Shown: piece after piece, positions 1 to 6,372 of the stretch
How the letters are laid out: every line of letters begins with the position of its first letter
How positions within the stretch are numbered: the first letter of the stretch is position 1
Source of the DNA: RYN-433 sp036558265
Lineage (GTDB): Bacteria > Planctomycetota > Phycisphaerae > Tepidisphaerales > Tepidisphaeraceae
DNA: 6,372 nucleotides
NCBI GenBank assembly: GCA_036558265.1
Contig: DATBFY010000676.1
Span: 1-6,372, forward strand
Direction of reading: 5' to 3'
Notes under the pieces: model-generated
Told to the model about the DNA's origin: nothing
Databases searched by the model: none
What the model saw: the letters and a program-made list of their open reading frames with translations, nothing else
Translations under genes and position numbers: made by a program

Positions 1-1
1 G

Positions 2-1525
2 ACGGTGATCCCGGCGAACGGTTACATCTCGTTCGCGCAGAACGGCGCGGGCGGGTTTGGGTCGGCGTTCCAGCTTTCCGCGCTGGGGTCGGACGTGTAT
101 CTCACGAGCAATGACGGCTCGGGAGGCCTGGGGGGATATCGTGACCACGTCGATTTCGGCGCGTCGGAGGCGAACGTCTCGTTCGGGCGGTACGTCAAGA
201 GCACGGGGGCGACGGACTTCGTCGCGCAGTCTGCCGCCACGCGCGACGGCGACAACGCCTACCCGGAGGTCGGCCCGGTCGTGATCAACGAGATCATGTA
301 CAACCCGCAGGCGACATCGGGCGGGCCGGAATACGTCGAGTTGCGGAACATTACGGATGCGCCCGTGTCGCTGTCGGGTTGGCGGTTCACCGACGGCATC
401 ACGTTCACGTTCAGTTTCGTCGCGGCCGACATGATCGGCGCAAATGGCTATGCCCTGGTCGTTCCGATCGATCCGGCCACGTTCCGCGCCACCTATAACG
501 TGCCGGTGGGCGTGGCGATCTTCGGCCCGTACACGGGGCAGTTGAACAACGGCGGGGAGAAGCTGACGCTCTCCAAGCCCGGCGTTGCGGTGGGTCAGGT
601 GACGCCCAACATCACGGTCGATCGCGTGAACTACGACAACGAGGCGCCCTGGCCGGCCCTGCCGCTGGGCACCGGGCCATCGGATGCGCGGATCAACGCG
701 GCGGCGTACGGCAACGATCCGATCAACTGGCGGCTGGAGACGGCGAGCGGCTCGGCGGGGCTGGCGAACGGCAACGCGCCGCTGGTCTTCAATGGCGCCT
801 TTGGTTTCGCGAGCCTGCCGCGGATCACGGTGAAGTTCAGCAAGGACGTGGGGGCGTCGCTGGGCAATGCGAGCCTGACGATCCTGAACCAGACCACCGG
901 CCAGACGCTCGATCCGTCGCGCGTCACCCGCACCTACGACGCGGCGACGCAGACGGCGACGTGGCAGTTCCCCGCGGACCTGGCGGACGGGAACTATCGC
1001 GCGACGGTCAACGCGTCGGCGGTCAGCGACGCCCAGGGGCGGCCGCTTGACGGCAACGGCGACGGGACGGGGGGTGACGATTACGCGATCGATTTCTACT
1101 GGCTGGGCGGCGATGCCAACCGTGACCGGCACGTCGATTTCAACGACCTGGTGGCGCTGGCGCAGAACTACAACGCGACCGGCGGCAAGGGATACGACCA
1201 GGGCGATTTCAACTTCGACGGCAGCGTGAACTTCCAGGACCTGGTTATCCTGGCGCAGCATTACAACGGTTCACTGCCGGCGGCCGGGGCGCCGGTCGCG
1301 GCGTCGCCGATCGACGCTGCGGCGGTGGCGGCGTCAATGGGATTGTCCGGCGCGCCGGCGAAAGCACCGAACCCGAAGCCGGGCGGAACCGTAAAGGTGG
1401 TCACAAAGCCAGCGCCTGTGCAGAAGCCGGCGCCCCCGCGGCCGATGGCCGTCGTGGTGGGGGCGCCCAAGCCGCCCGCGGCATTGGGCACGAAGAAACG
1501 GATTACACAGAGGGTATTCGATTAA
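2..1525 (+). CDS. C-terminal part of a giant lamin-tail-domain / dockerin secreted protein (5' partial)
   Basis: The 507 visible residues (numbered from the codon at base 2) end at TAA 1523-1525. The frame is open to the window edge. The GTG at base 5 lies inside a domain, so the true start is upstream. Residues 1-90 are the end of a lamin-tail domain (HVDFGAS, VSFGRYVKSTG). Residues 93-258 are a complete LTD, opening VVINEIMYNP, with EYVELRN, GW and a closing YGNDPINW. Residues 259-368 look like a bacterial Ig-like domain (ITVKFSKDV, LADGNYRATV). Residues 370-426 hold two dockerin calcium loops. Residues 427-507 are an Ala/Pro/Lys-rich tail ending KKRITQRVFD. LTDs are small beta-sandwich domains common in extracellular bacterial proteins, so a surface or matrix role is inferred; no enzymatic motif is visible. 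The next gene starts 46 bases downstream and shares the LTD type, suggesting tandem paralogues. The family assignment is firm, but the molecular function is unknown. Confidence 0.93.
   Translation, partial: TVIPANGYISFAQNGAGGFGSAFQLSALGSDVYLTSNDGSGGLGGYRDHVDFGASEANVSFGRYVKSTGATDFVAQSAATRDGDNAYPEVGPVVINEIMYNPQATSGGPEYVELRNITDAPVSLSGWRFTDGITFTFSFVAADMIGANGYALVVPIDPATFRATYNVPVGVAIFGPYTGQLNNGGEKLTLSKPGVAVGQVTPNITVDRVNYDNEAPWPALPLGTGPSDARINAAAYGNDPINWRLETASGSAGLANGNAPLVFNGAFGFASLPRITVKFSKDVGASLGNASLTILNQTTGQTLDPSRVTRTYDAATQTATWQFPADLADGNYRATVNASAVSDAQGRPLDGNGDGTGGDDYAIDFYWLGGDANRDRHVDFNDLVALAQNYNATGGKGYDQGDFNFDGSVNFQDLVILAQHYNGSLPAAGAPVAASPIDAAAVAASMGLSGAPAKAPNPKPGGTVKVVTKPAPVQKPAPPRPMAVVVGAPKPPAALGTKKRITQRVFD
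1106..1279 (+). repeat. Type I dockerin duplicated calcium-loop pair within the first protein
   Basis: Two F-hand-like segments are encoded about 31 residues apart. The first is DANRDRHVDFND, beginning with Asp at base 1112. The second is DFNFDGSVNFQD, beginning with Asp at base 1205. Each is followed by a similar helix, DLVALAQNYN and DLVILAQHYN. The Asp/Asn spacing fits the calcium-binding loops of type I dockerins. In clostridial cellulosomes dockerins bind cohesins. In planctomycetes they are widespread near protein C-termini without a proven cohesin partner, so a role in anchoring or assembly is an inference. Confidence 0.9.
1280..1522 (+). other. Ala/Pro/Lys-rich low-complexity C-terminal tail of the first protein
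   Basis: The last 81 residues after the dockerin have biased composition, with repeated KP, AP and PAPP steps (KPAPVQKPAPPRP). They end in a basic then hydrophobic terminus, KKRITQRVFD. There is no PEP-CTERM motif, no LPXTG and no transmembrane helix. Such tails can span the cell wall or act as flexible linkers or secretion signals. Which of these applies cannot be decided from sequence alone. Confidence 0.6.
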
Positions 1526-1571
1526 GCAGATCCGGAGCCGCGCTGTACGGGCGGGTCCGTGGAGGTCGTTC
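1526..1571 (+). promoter_or_regulatory. Short intergenic gap with a strong Shine-Dalgarno site
   Basis: The 46 bases between the TAA of the first gene and the ATG of the second include GGAGG at 1561-1565, six bases before ATG 1572. This is close to ideal spacing and decides the start. No hairpin followed by a T-run is seen, and I recognise no -35/-10 pair. The two genes are therefore probably transcribed together, although a promoter inside the first gene cannot be excluded. Confidence 0.8.
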
Positions 1572-4500
1572 ATGAGTGTTCGTGATGTGATCGCCGGTCG
1601 TGGGGGCAAGTCTTCGTCGAAGCAGGTTCGCGTTCAGCAGCTGCGCGACGCCGCACGCCCCTGCGCCGGCGCGCTGCTGCGCGCCGCCGGCACGCTCGAT
1701 CCGCTCGAACAGCGGATGATGCTGTCGGCCAACGACGTGATCATCAACGAGATCATGTACAACTCGGCGACGTTCGAGACCGCGGACGAGTACGTCGAGC
1801 TGTACAACAAGGGCACCACGCCGGTCAGCCTGAACGGGTGGAAGCTTGCCAAGGGCGTGGACTACACGTTCGGCAACACCACGATTAACGCCGGGGCGTA
1901 CCTGGTTGTTGCCGCGGACCTCTCGCGGTTCGCGAGCAAGTACCCGGGCGTGAGCAACGTGGTCGGCCCGTGGGTCGGACAGCTCGCCAACTCGTCCGAT
2001 TCGATCCGACTGGAGGACAACCTGGGCCGGCAGGTCGATCAGATCGATTACGCAGACGACGGCGAGTGGGCCGCCCGCCGCCGCGGGGGCGAGGCGCCCA
2101 AGGCCGTCACGGGCATCACCGCCAGCGGGACGACCGCGACGGTCACCGCGCCGGGTCACGGCTACGCCAACGGGAACCAGGTGGCGATCTTCGGCGCCAA
2201 CCAGGCGGGGTTCGACGGGATCTTCACGATCGCCAACGTCAGCGGGAACACGTTCACGGTCACCGTGCCGGCGGGCACGCCCGCCACGGCGACGGGCCAG
2301 ATCTACGTCCGCCGCGCCGACCACAACCACTTCGGCTGGGACTGGTTCAACCCCAGCGACGGCATGGGCAAGTCGCTGGAGCTGGTCAACGCGAACCTGC
2401 CGAACAATAACGGCGAGAACTGGGGTCCGAGCATCCCGGACAACGGCACGCCGGGCGCGGCAAACTCGATCGCCGCCACCAACTCGGCGCCGCTGATCAA
2501 CGATCTCCAGCACTTCCCGCTGGTCCCCAAGTCCACCGAGCAGGTGACGGTGACCGCGACGGTCACCGACGAGCTCAAGACGGGCTTGAGCGTCCAGGCG
2601 TTCTATCGCAATGACGGGGCGGCGTCGTTCAACAGCATCGCGATGTTCGACGACGGCCTGCACGGCGACGGCAGCGCCAACGACGGCGTCTACGGCGCGC
2701 GCCTGCCCGCGCAGCCCAACAACACGATCGTCGAGTTCTACGTCAAGGCGACCGACTCCACGGCCCATTCGCGTACCTGGCCGGGACCGACCGACGTCAC
2801 CGGCGTGCAGGGGGCCAACGCGCTCTACCAGGTGGACGACCGCAGCTATTCGTCCACCAATCCCCTTTTCAAGATCATCATGTCCGCCGACGAGGCCAAT
2901 GAGCTGGCGGTGCTGCGCGGGTCGTCCGACGACCTCTCCAACGCGGCCTTCAACGCCACCTTCATCAGCTCGGACGGGACCGGAAGCGACCTGCGCTACC
3001 TGGTGGGCGTGCGCAACCGCGGCGGGGGCAGTCGGTCCTCCGGCGCGCCGGTCGCCAACTACCACATCAACTTCGGCGACTTCAACACCTGGCACAACAA
3101 GGTCAAGATCAACCTGAACGCGATCTACTCCGCCGACGAGGTCGTCGCCAGCGCGCTGGCGTCGCGCGCGGGCGTGCCGGCGCAGTGGGTGACCGACGTG
3201 CAGGTGCGCGTCAACAACGTCGACCTTTCCACCAACGGCGCCAATGTCAAGATGTTCGGCTTGTACTCGTACGTCGAGGACGAGGACAAGCAGATGGTGG
3301 AGAACCACTTCCCCACCGATGACCAGGGGAACTATTACCGCGGCATCGACGGCGGCCACAACGCCGGGCTGCAATTTGTCGACAACAACCCCGCGTCCTA
3401 CCAGGTCAAATACCCCAAGCAGACCAACGTCGAGGCCAACGACTACACGGACCTGATCAACCTGACCAAAGCGCTGGATCCGAACCAGACGCCCGACGCC
3501 AGCTTCGCTGCGGCGATCAACGCGCAGATCGACGTGAAGGAATGGATGCGCTACTTCGCGTTCAACGTGCTGGTGGGCAACGGGGAGACGGCCCTGGGCA
3601 CCGGCTACGGCGACGACTACGCGCTCTACCGAGGGGTGATCGACCCGAAGTTCAAGCTGGTCGCGCACGACCTGGACACGGTGCTGGGCTTTGGCGACAC
3701 CAACGTCGCGCAGAACCGCTCGATCTTCGTGGCGACCAACGTCGCGACAATCAAGCGGCTGCTGCAGTTCCCGGATTTCGCGCCGATCTACTTCCAGACG
3801 CTGCGGGAGATGATCGATACGGTCTGGAACCCGACCGAACTCGGGCGCGTCATCCACCACGCGATGGACGACATCGCGGGCAAAGCGACGGCGGACACGC
3901 TGGTCGCCGACGCGCTGGCGCGCGCGCAGGCCGCGCTGGCGCAGATCCCGCAGACGCTGGCGGTCACCGGCACGCCCACCAAGGTCAACGGCTACGCGCA
4001 GGTCACCAACACCGCCGCCCTGACGCTCAGCGGCAGCGCCAACGCGCTGGTGAGCAACGCGCGCATCCTCGTGAACGGCAGGGCCGCGAGCTACACGCCC
4101 TACCAGGGCGCCTGGTCGATCACCAACACCGGCAACACGCTGGGCCTGGTGGGCGGCCTCAATCGCGTGCTGGTGCAGGAGATGGACGGCGGCAACAAGG
4201 AGGTCGCCCGCACGTTCGTGGACGTCTGGTACTCCGTGCCCGCGGGCACGAGCGTCAGCGGCGCGATCACCGGCAGCACGGTCTGGTCGCCCGCCAACGG
4301 GCCGTACCGCGTGACCGCCAACGTCACCGTCAACGCGGGCGCGACGCTGACGATCCAACCCGGCACCAGCGTCTACTTCGCCAACGGCACGCGGCTGACG
4401 GTCAACGGCCTGTTGAACGCCGTCGGCACCGACACCCAGCGGATCCGCTTCACCCACGACCCGGCGCTCAACAGCACCGCCGCCACCTGGGGCGGAATCT

Positions 4501-6372
4501 ACTTCGCCAACACGACGCAGGCCAACCGCATCGCGTACGCCGACATCGAGTTCGCCGGCGTCGGCGGGCCGGACACACAGATCGCCTCTTCAAAGGCCGA
4601 CCTCGACCACGACACCTGGGCCACGCCCGGCTCAGGGCAGCGCATCATCGACGTCACGGGATCCAGCTCGTTCTCGATCACCAACTCGATCGTCGGCTCG
4701 CTCGTCGGCGAGGAGCCGATCCACTTCCTGGGCAGCGTCTTTGCCGGCGGGCAGGCGCTGATCCGCGGCAACGTGATCGGCACGACGACCGGTCACAACG
4801 ACATCATCGATTTCACCGGCACCAACCGCCCCGCCGCGATCTTCCAGATCCTCGACAACGTCTTCATCGGCACGGGCACCGGCGGCACGGTCGCCGACGA
4901 CATCCTCGACGTGGACGGCACCGACGCCCACATCGAGGGCAACGTCTTCATGAACGTCCAGCCCTCGGGCATCAACGACACCAACAGCGCGATCTCCGGT
5001 GGCGCCGATTCCGGCAATACGTCCGAGATCGTCTCCAGTCGCAACTTCTTCTACAACGTCGATCACGCGTTCCTCATGAAGGAGGGCAACTCCGTCCGCT
5101 CGATCAACGACACGATCGAGCACGTGCTGACCGGTGTGTTCAACTTCGACGAGCCGGGCTTCGCCGCCAGCCCCGGCGCCGGCGGTTACGCCGACGGCGA
5201 CGTCTTCTACGACATCCCGTCGAGCAACGGCACCCCGAAGATCGTGCAGAACCCGCCCACCGGTGTCTTCGACGTCCGCCACTCGATCACCAACGCCGGA
5301 CCGATGGCCGGCATCGGCAACCTCAACGCCGATCCCGAGCTGGTCAACCCCGACGGTCCCGGTCCCGCCAACGCGCGCGTCGATCCCGCCCTGATCTACA
5401 CCGCGATGACGATGTCGCCGGAATTCCGCACCGCCCTCGCGCGCTTCGCGCCCACCAGCGGGGCAACCGCCGACATGAGCCTCAAGCCCACCAGCCCCGC
5501 GATCGGCGCCGGGCCCAACGGCAGCGACATGGGCGCCGACGTCCCCGCCGGCGCAACGATCGGCGGCGCCCCGGCGAGCCCCACGCCCAACAACTCCGCC
5601 ACGATCACCGTCGGCGGCGCGGGCATATTCGCCTACCAGTACAAGCTCGACAGCGGCGCCTGGAGCGCCGCGGTCAACGTCACCAACCCGCTCACGAACA
5701 GCCCGGTCATCCCGCCGATCGTCCTGAGCGGCTTGGCCAACGGCCAGCACACGATCTCCGTTGTTTACCAGAACGACGCCGGCGCCTGGCAAAGCCAGTC
5801 CACGCCCACCACGAAGACCTGGACCGTCAATACCGCCATCCAGGGCCGCGTGCGGATCAACGAGATCCTCGCGGACAACCAGACCGCCGTGAACAACGCC
5901 GGCACGCACCCGGACGTGATCGAGCTATATAACGACGGCAAGGCCACGCTCGACCTCTCCGGTTACAGCATCAGCGACGACGCGGCGAACCCGCGGCGGT
6001 TCGTCTTCCCCGCGGGCACGTCGATCGGCGCGGGCCAGTACCTCCTCCTCTACGCCGACGACCCCAGCGCCGCGCCGGGCATCCACCTGGGCTTCGCGCT
6101 CAGCAGCACCAATGGCGAAGGCGTCTTCCTCTACGATGCCGCCTCAACCCTGGTCGATTCGATCACGTTCGGCAGCCAGTTGCCCGACCTGTCGATCGGA
6201 CGCGTCGGCGACGGCACTACCTGGGCCCTGACCACCCCGACCCTGGGCTCGGCCAACGTCGCCATGCCCACCGGCGACCCCGACAAGCTCAAGATCAACG
6301 AGTGGCTCGCCTCCGGTGTCCCGCCCTTCTCCGCCGATTTCATCGAGCTGTACAACCCCAGCCCGCTCCCGG
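1572..6372 (+). CDS. Giant multidomain surface protein: LTD, CotH kinase-like, beta-helix, LTD repeats (3' partial)
   Basis: ATG 1572 follows GGAGG by six bases. The frame runs uninterrupted for 1600 complete codons to the window end. Residues 1-55 are an Arg-rich N-terminus ending LDPLEQRMMLSAND, a variant of the planctomycete LEPR-XLL motif. Residues 56-299 are LTD1 (VIINEIMYNS, EYVELYN, GW, SLEL, GTPGAANS), interrupted at about 172-248 by another module. Residues 300-425 are an Ig/Fn3-like domain (MFDDGLHGDGSANDGVYGA, VEFYVKATD). Residues 430-797 are CotH kinase-like. Residues 798-890 are an Ig-like linker. Residues 893-1325 are a right-handed beta-helix, opening VTVNAGATLTIQPGT and ending SLKPTSPAIGAG. 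Residues 1340-1420 are an Ig-like domain (YQYKLDSGAW, TKTWTV). Residues 1427-1562 are LTD2 (VRINEILADN, DVIELYN), and LTD3 begins at 1574 (KINEWLAS, FIELYN). The protein is probably extracellular, with adhesion or matrix-building and possible CotH-type phosphorylation. By analogy with the gene before it, a dockerin and basic tail may follow downstream. Confidence 0.95.
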   Translation, partial: MSVRDVIAGRGGKSSSKQVRVQQLRDAARPCAGALLRAAGTLDPLEQRMMLSANDVIINEIMYNSATFETADEYVELYNKGTTPVSLNGWKLAKGVDYTFGNTTINAGAYLVVAADLSRFASKYPGVSNVVGPWVGQLANSSDSIRLEDNLGRQVDQIDYADDGEWAARRRGGEAPKAVTGITASGTTATVTAPGHGYANGNQVAIFGANQAGFDGIFTIANVSGNTFTVTVPAGTPATATGQIYVRRADHNHFGWDWFNPSDGMGKSLELVNANLPNNNGENWGPSIPDNGTPGAANSIAATNSAPLINDLQHFPLVPKSTEQVTVTATVTDELKTGLSVQAFYRNDGAASFNSIAMFDDGLHGDGSANDGVYGARLPAQPNNTIVEFYVKATDSTAHSRTWPGPTDVTGVQGANALYQVDDRSYSSTNPLFKIIMSADEANELAVLRGSSDDLSNAAFNATFISSDGTGSDLRYLVGVRNRGGGSRSSGAPVANYHINFGDFNTWHNKVKINLNAIYSADEVVASALASRAGVPAQWVTDVQVRVNNVDLSTNGANVKMFGLYSYVEDEDKQMVENHFPTDDQGNYYRGIDGGHNAGLQFVDNNPASYQVKYPKQTNVEANDYTDLINLTKALDPNQTPDASFAAAINAQIDVKEWMRYFAFNVLVGNGETALGTGYGDDYALYRGVIDPKFKLVAHDLDTVLGFGDTNVAQNRSIFVATNVATIKRLLQFPDFAPIYFQTLREMIDTVWNPTELGRVIHHAMDDIAGKATADTLVADALARAQAALAQIPQTLAVTGTPTKVNGYAQVTNTAALTLSGSANALVSNARILVNGRAASYTPYQGAWSITNTGNTLGLVGGLNRVLVQEMDGGNKEVARTFVDVWYSVPAGTSVSGAITGSTVWSPANGPYRVTANVTVNAGATLTIQPGTSVYFANGTRLTVNGLLNAVGTDTQRIRFTHDPALNSTAATWGGIYFANTTQANRIAYADIEFAGVGGPDTQIASSKADLDHDTWATPGSGQRIIDVTGSSSFSITNSIVGSLVGEEPIHFLGSVFAGGQALIRGNVIGTTTGHNDIIDFTGTNRPAAIFQILDNVFIGTGTGGTVADDILDVDGTDAHIEGNVFMNVQPSGINDTNSAISGGADSGNTSEIVSSRNFFYNVDHAFLMKEGNSVRSINDTIEHVLTGVFNFDEPGFAASPGAGGYADGDVFYDIPSSNGTPKIVQNPPTGVFDVRHSITNAGPMAGIGNLNADPELVNPDGPGPANARVDPALIYTAMTMSPEFRTALARFAPTSGATADMSLKPTSPAIGAGPNGSDMGADVPAGATIGGAPASPTPNNSATITVGGAGIFAYQYKLDSGAWSAAVNVTNPLTNSPVIPPIVLSGLANGQHTISVVYQNDAGAWQSQSTPTTKTWTVNTAIQGRVRINEILADNQTAVNNAGTHPDVIELYNDGKATLDLSGYSISDDAANPRRFVFPAGTSIGAGQYLLLYADDPSAAPGIHLGFALSSTNGEGVFLYDAASTLVDSITFGSQLPDLSIGRVGDGTTWALTTPTLGSANVAMPTGDPDKLKINEWLASGVPPFSADFIELYNPSPLP
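1695..1733 (+). other. LEPR-XLL-like N-terminal motif (LDPLEQRMMLSAN)
   Basis: Residues 42-54 read LDPLEQRMMLSAN. Planctomycete exported proteins often carry a motif of the form LEPR-x-LLSA just before the first folded domain. Here Gln replaces Pro and Met-Met-Leu replaces the usual hydrophobic run. The 41 residues before it are basic and polar, with only a weak hydrophobic patch (CAGALLRAAG), so no classical signal peptide is evident. The motif supports export in this lineage by association; its mechanism is not established here. Confidence 0.75.
2085..2315 (+). other. 77-residue module inserted into LTD1
   Basis: LTD1 is continuous up to DDGEWAARRR (residues 162-171) and resumes at ADHNHFGWDW (residue 249), leading to SLELVN and GTPGAANS. 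In related planctomycete LTDs, as I remember them, the equivalents of these two pieces lie next to each other. Residues 172-248 between them form a small all-beta-looking module with TVTAPGHGYANGNQVAIFGA, GIFTIANVSGNTFTVTV and TPATATGQ. That pattern resembles short beta modules found in phage tail and other surface proteins. The segment is exactly 77 codons and stays in frame. The module type is recognised only by eye. Confidence 0.7.
2859..3962 (+). other. CotH kinase-like domain within the giant protein
   Basis: Residues 430-797 show the CotH order. A start FKIIMSADEANEL is followed by LVGVRNRGGGSRSS (479-490) and VKINLNAIYSADEV. Next come GLYSYVEDED with Glu569, NYYRGIDG, and QVKYPK with Lys613 and Lys616. 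The segment ends with WMRYFAFNVLVGN, GDDYALYRG and HDLDTVLGFGD (Asp700, Asp702). CotH proteins are atypical, Fam20C-like kinases; Bacillus CotH phosphorylates spore-coat proteins. The DLD motif suits metal-nucleotide binding. Many CotH proteins have Asn before the final Tyr-rich strand, whereas here the segment reads GDDYALY, so activity is plausible but unproven. Confidence 0.85.
4248..5540 (+). repeat. Right-handed parallel beta-helix with Asn ladder
   Basis: The region opens with VTVNAGATLTIQPGT and LTVNGLLNAVGT, typical first rungs of a right-handed beta-helix. Asn residues then recur at 1038 (ITNSIVG), 1067 (RGNVIG), 1096 (LDNVFIG), 1124 (EGNVFMN) and 1158 (SRNFFYN), at spacings of 29, 29, 28 and 34. 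Aspartates recur in IIDVTG (1027), IIDFTG (1080) and ILDVDG (1113). The end SLKPTSPAIGAG is the usual closing motif of such helices. Related folds occur in polysaccharide-active enzymes and adhesins; no catalytic site is apparent here. Confidence 0.85.
5850..6257 (+). other. Second lamin-tail domain (LTD2) of the giant protein
   Basis: Residues 1427-1562 begin VRINEILADN, followed by DVIELYN, LDLSGYSISDD, GQYLLLYADD, NGEGVFLYD, DSITFGSQ and SIGRVGDGTTW, and close TLGSAN. This is the standard LTD order from the first strand to the closing Pro/Gly-rich loop. Unlike LTD1 it is uninterrupted, which makes it an internal control for the insertion there. The next LTD starts eleven residues later at KINEWLAS and is cut by the window end. 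Confidence 0.88.

Noticed and set aside
5..7. GTG as the start of the first gene
   Set aside because: The frame is open upstream and the codon lies inside a lamin-tail domain, so it is an internal Val, not a start.
1547..1560. Possible hairpin between the two genes (ACGG...CCGT)
   Set aside because: The stem is only four base pairs and no T-run follows, so it does not support a terminator.
1503..4457. Very long antisense open frame (about 984 codons) on the minus strand
   Set aside because: It lies opposite the well-supported plus-strand gene. Its translation is Arg/Val/Asp/Gly-rich with no recognisable domain. High third-position GC in the real gene removes stop codons from this antisense frame.
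4632..5909. Minus-strand open frame of about 425 codons
   Set aside because: It is low-complexity Val/Gly/Asp/Arg sequence opposite the beta-helix and Ig-like regions, and is another antisense shadow.
3542..5932. Plus-strand open frame of about 796 codons in another frame
   Set aside because: Its product is dominated by Arg, Gln and His with no domain, as expected for a shifted reading of GC-rich codons. The overlapping frame from 1572 encodes CotH, beta-helix and LTD motifs without a break.
1..6372. CRISPR array, tRNA/rRNA, insertion sequence, attachment site
   Set aside because: No regularly spaced identical repeats, RNA-gene signatures, transposase motifs or terminal inverted repeats were seen. 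The repeats present are protein-domain repeats.

Overview
This window is high-GC DNA, most likely from a member of the Planctomycetota. The closest match by eye is the Phycisphaerae/Tepidisphaeraceae type, but the class is an inference. Three things point there: very large secreted proteins built from lamin-tail domains (LTD); an N-terminal LEPR-XLL-like motif, here LEQRMMLSA; and a C-terminal type I dockerin of the form GDANRD..VDFNDLVALAQNYN. No plasmid, phage, transposon, RNA gene or CRISPR feature is visible.

Layout: bases 2-1525 hold the C-terminal 507 residues of a large secreted protein whose start lies upstream. It contains the end of one LTD, a complete LTD, an Ig-like domain, a dockerin pair and an Ala/Pro/Lys-rich tail. 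A 46-base gap carries a strong Shine-Dalgarno sequence and no convincing terminator. A second gene starts at ATG 1572 on the same strand and is still open at base 6372, giving at least 1600 codons. Because it has no stop in the window, it is easily hidden by long antisense and out-of-frame shadow ORFs. Its order is LEQRMMLSA N-terminus, LTD1 interrupted by a 77-residue inserted module, Ig/Fn3-like domain, CotH-kinase-like domain, Ig-like domain, right-handed beta-helix, Ig-like domain, LTD2, and the start of LTD3.

The two genes look like tandem members of one family of giant extracellular or cell-surface proteins, probably co-transcribed. The likely theme is adhesion or a surface matrix, with a CotH-type (atypical secreted kinase) domain embedded in the second protein. 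The substrate is unknown. The points most worth a second look are the module inserted inside LTD1, the CotH domain inside a giant adhesin-like protein, the regular Asn ladder of the beta-helix, the switch from G-ending to C-ending codons late in the second gene, and the conserved-looking ends of the two proteins (no classical signal peptide; basic C-terminal tail). The overall architecture resembles known planctomycete LTD/CotH proteins, so I do not claim a wholly new system.
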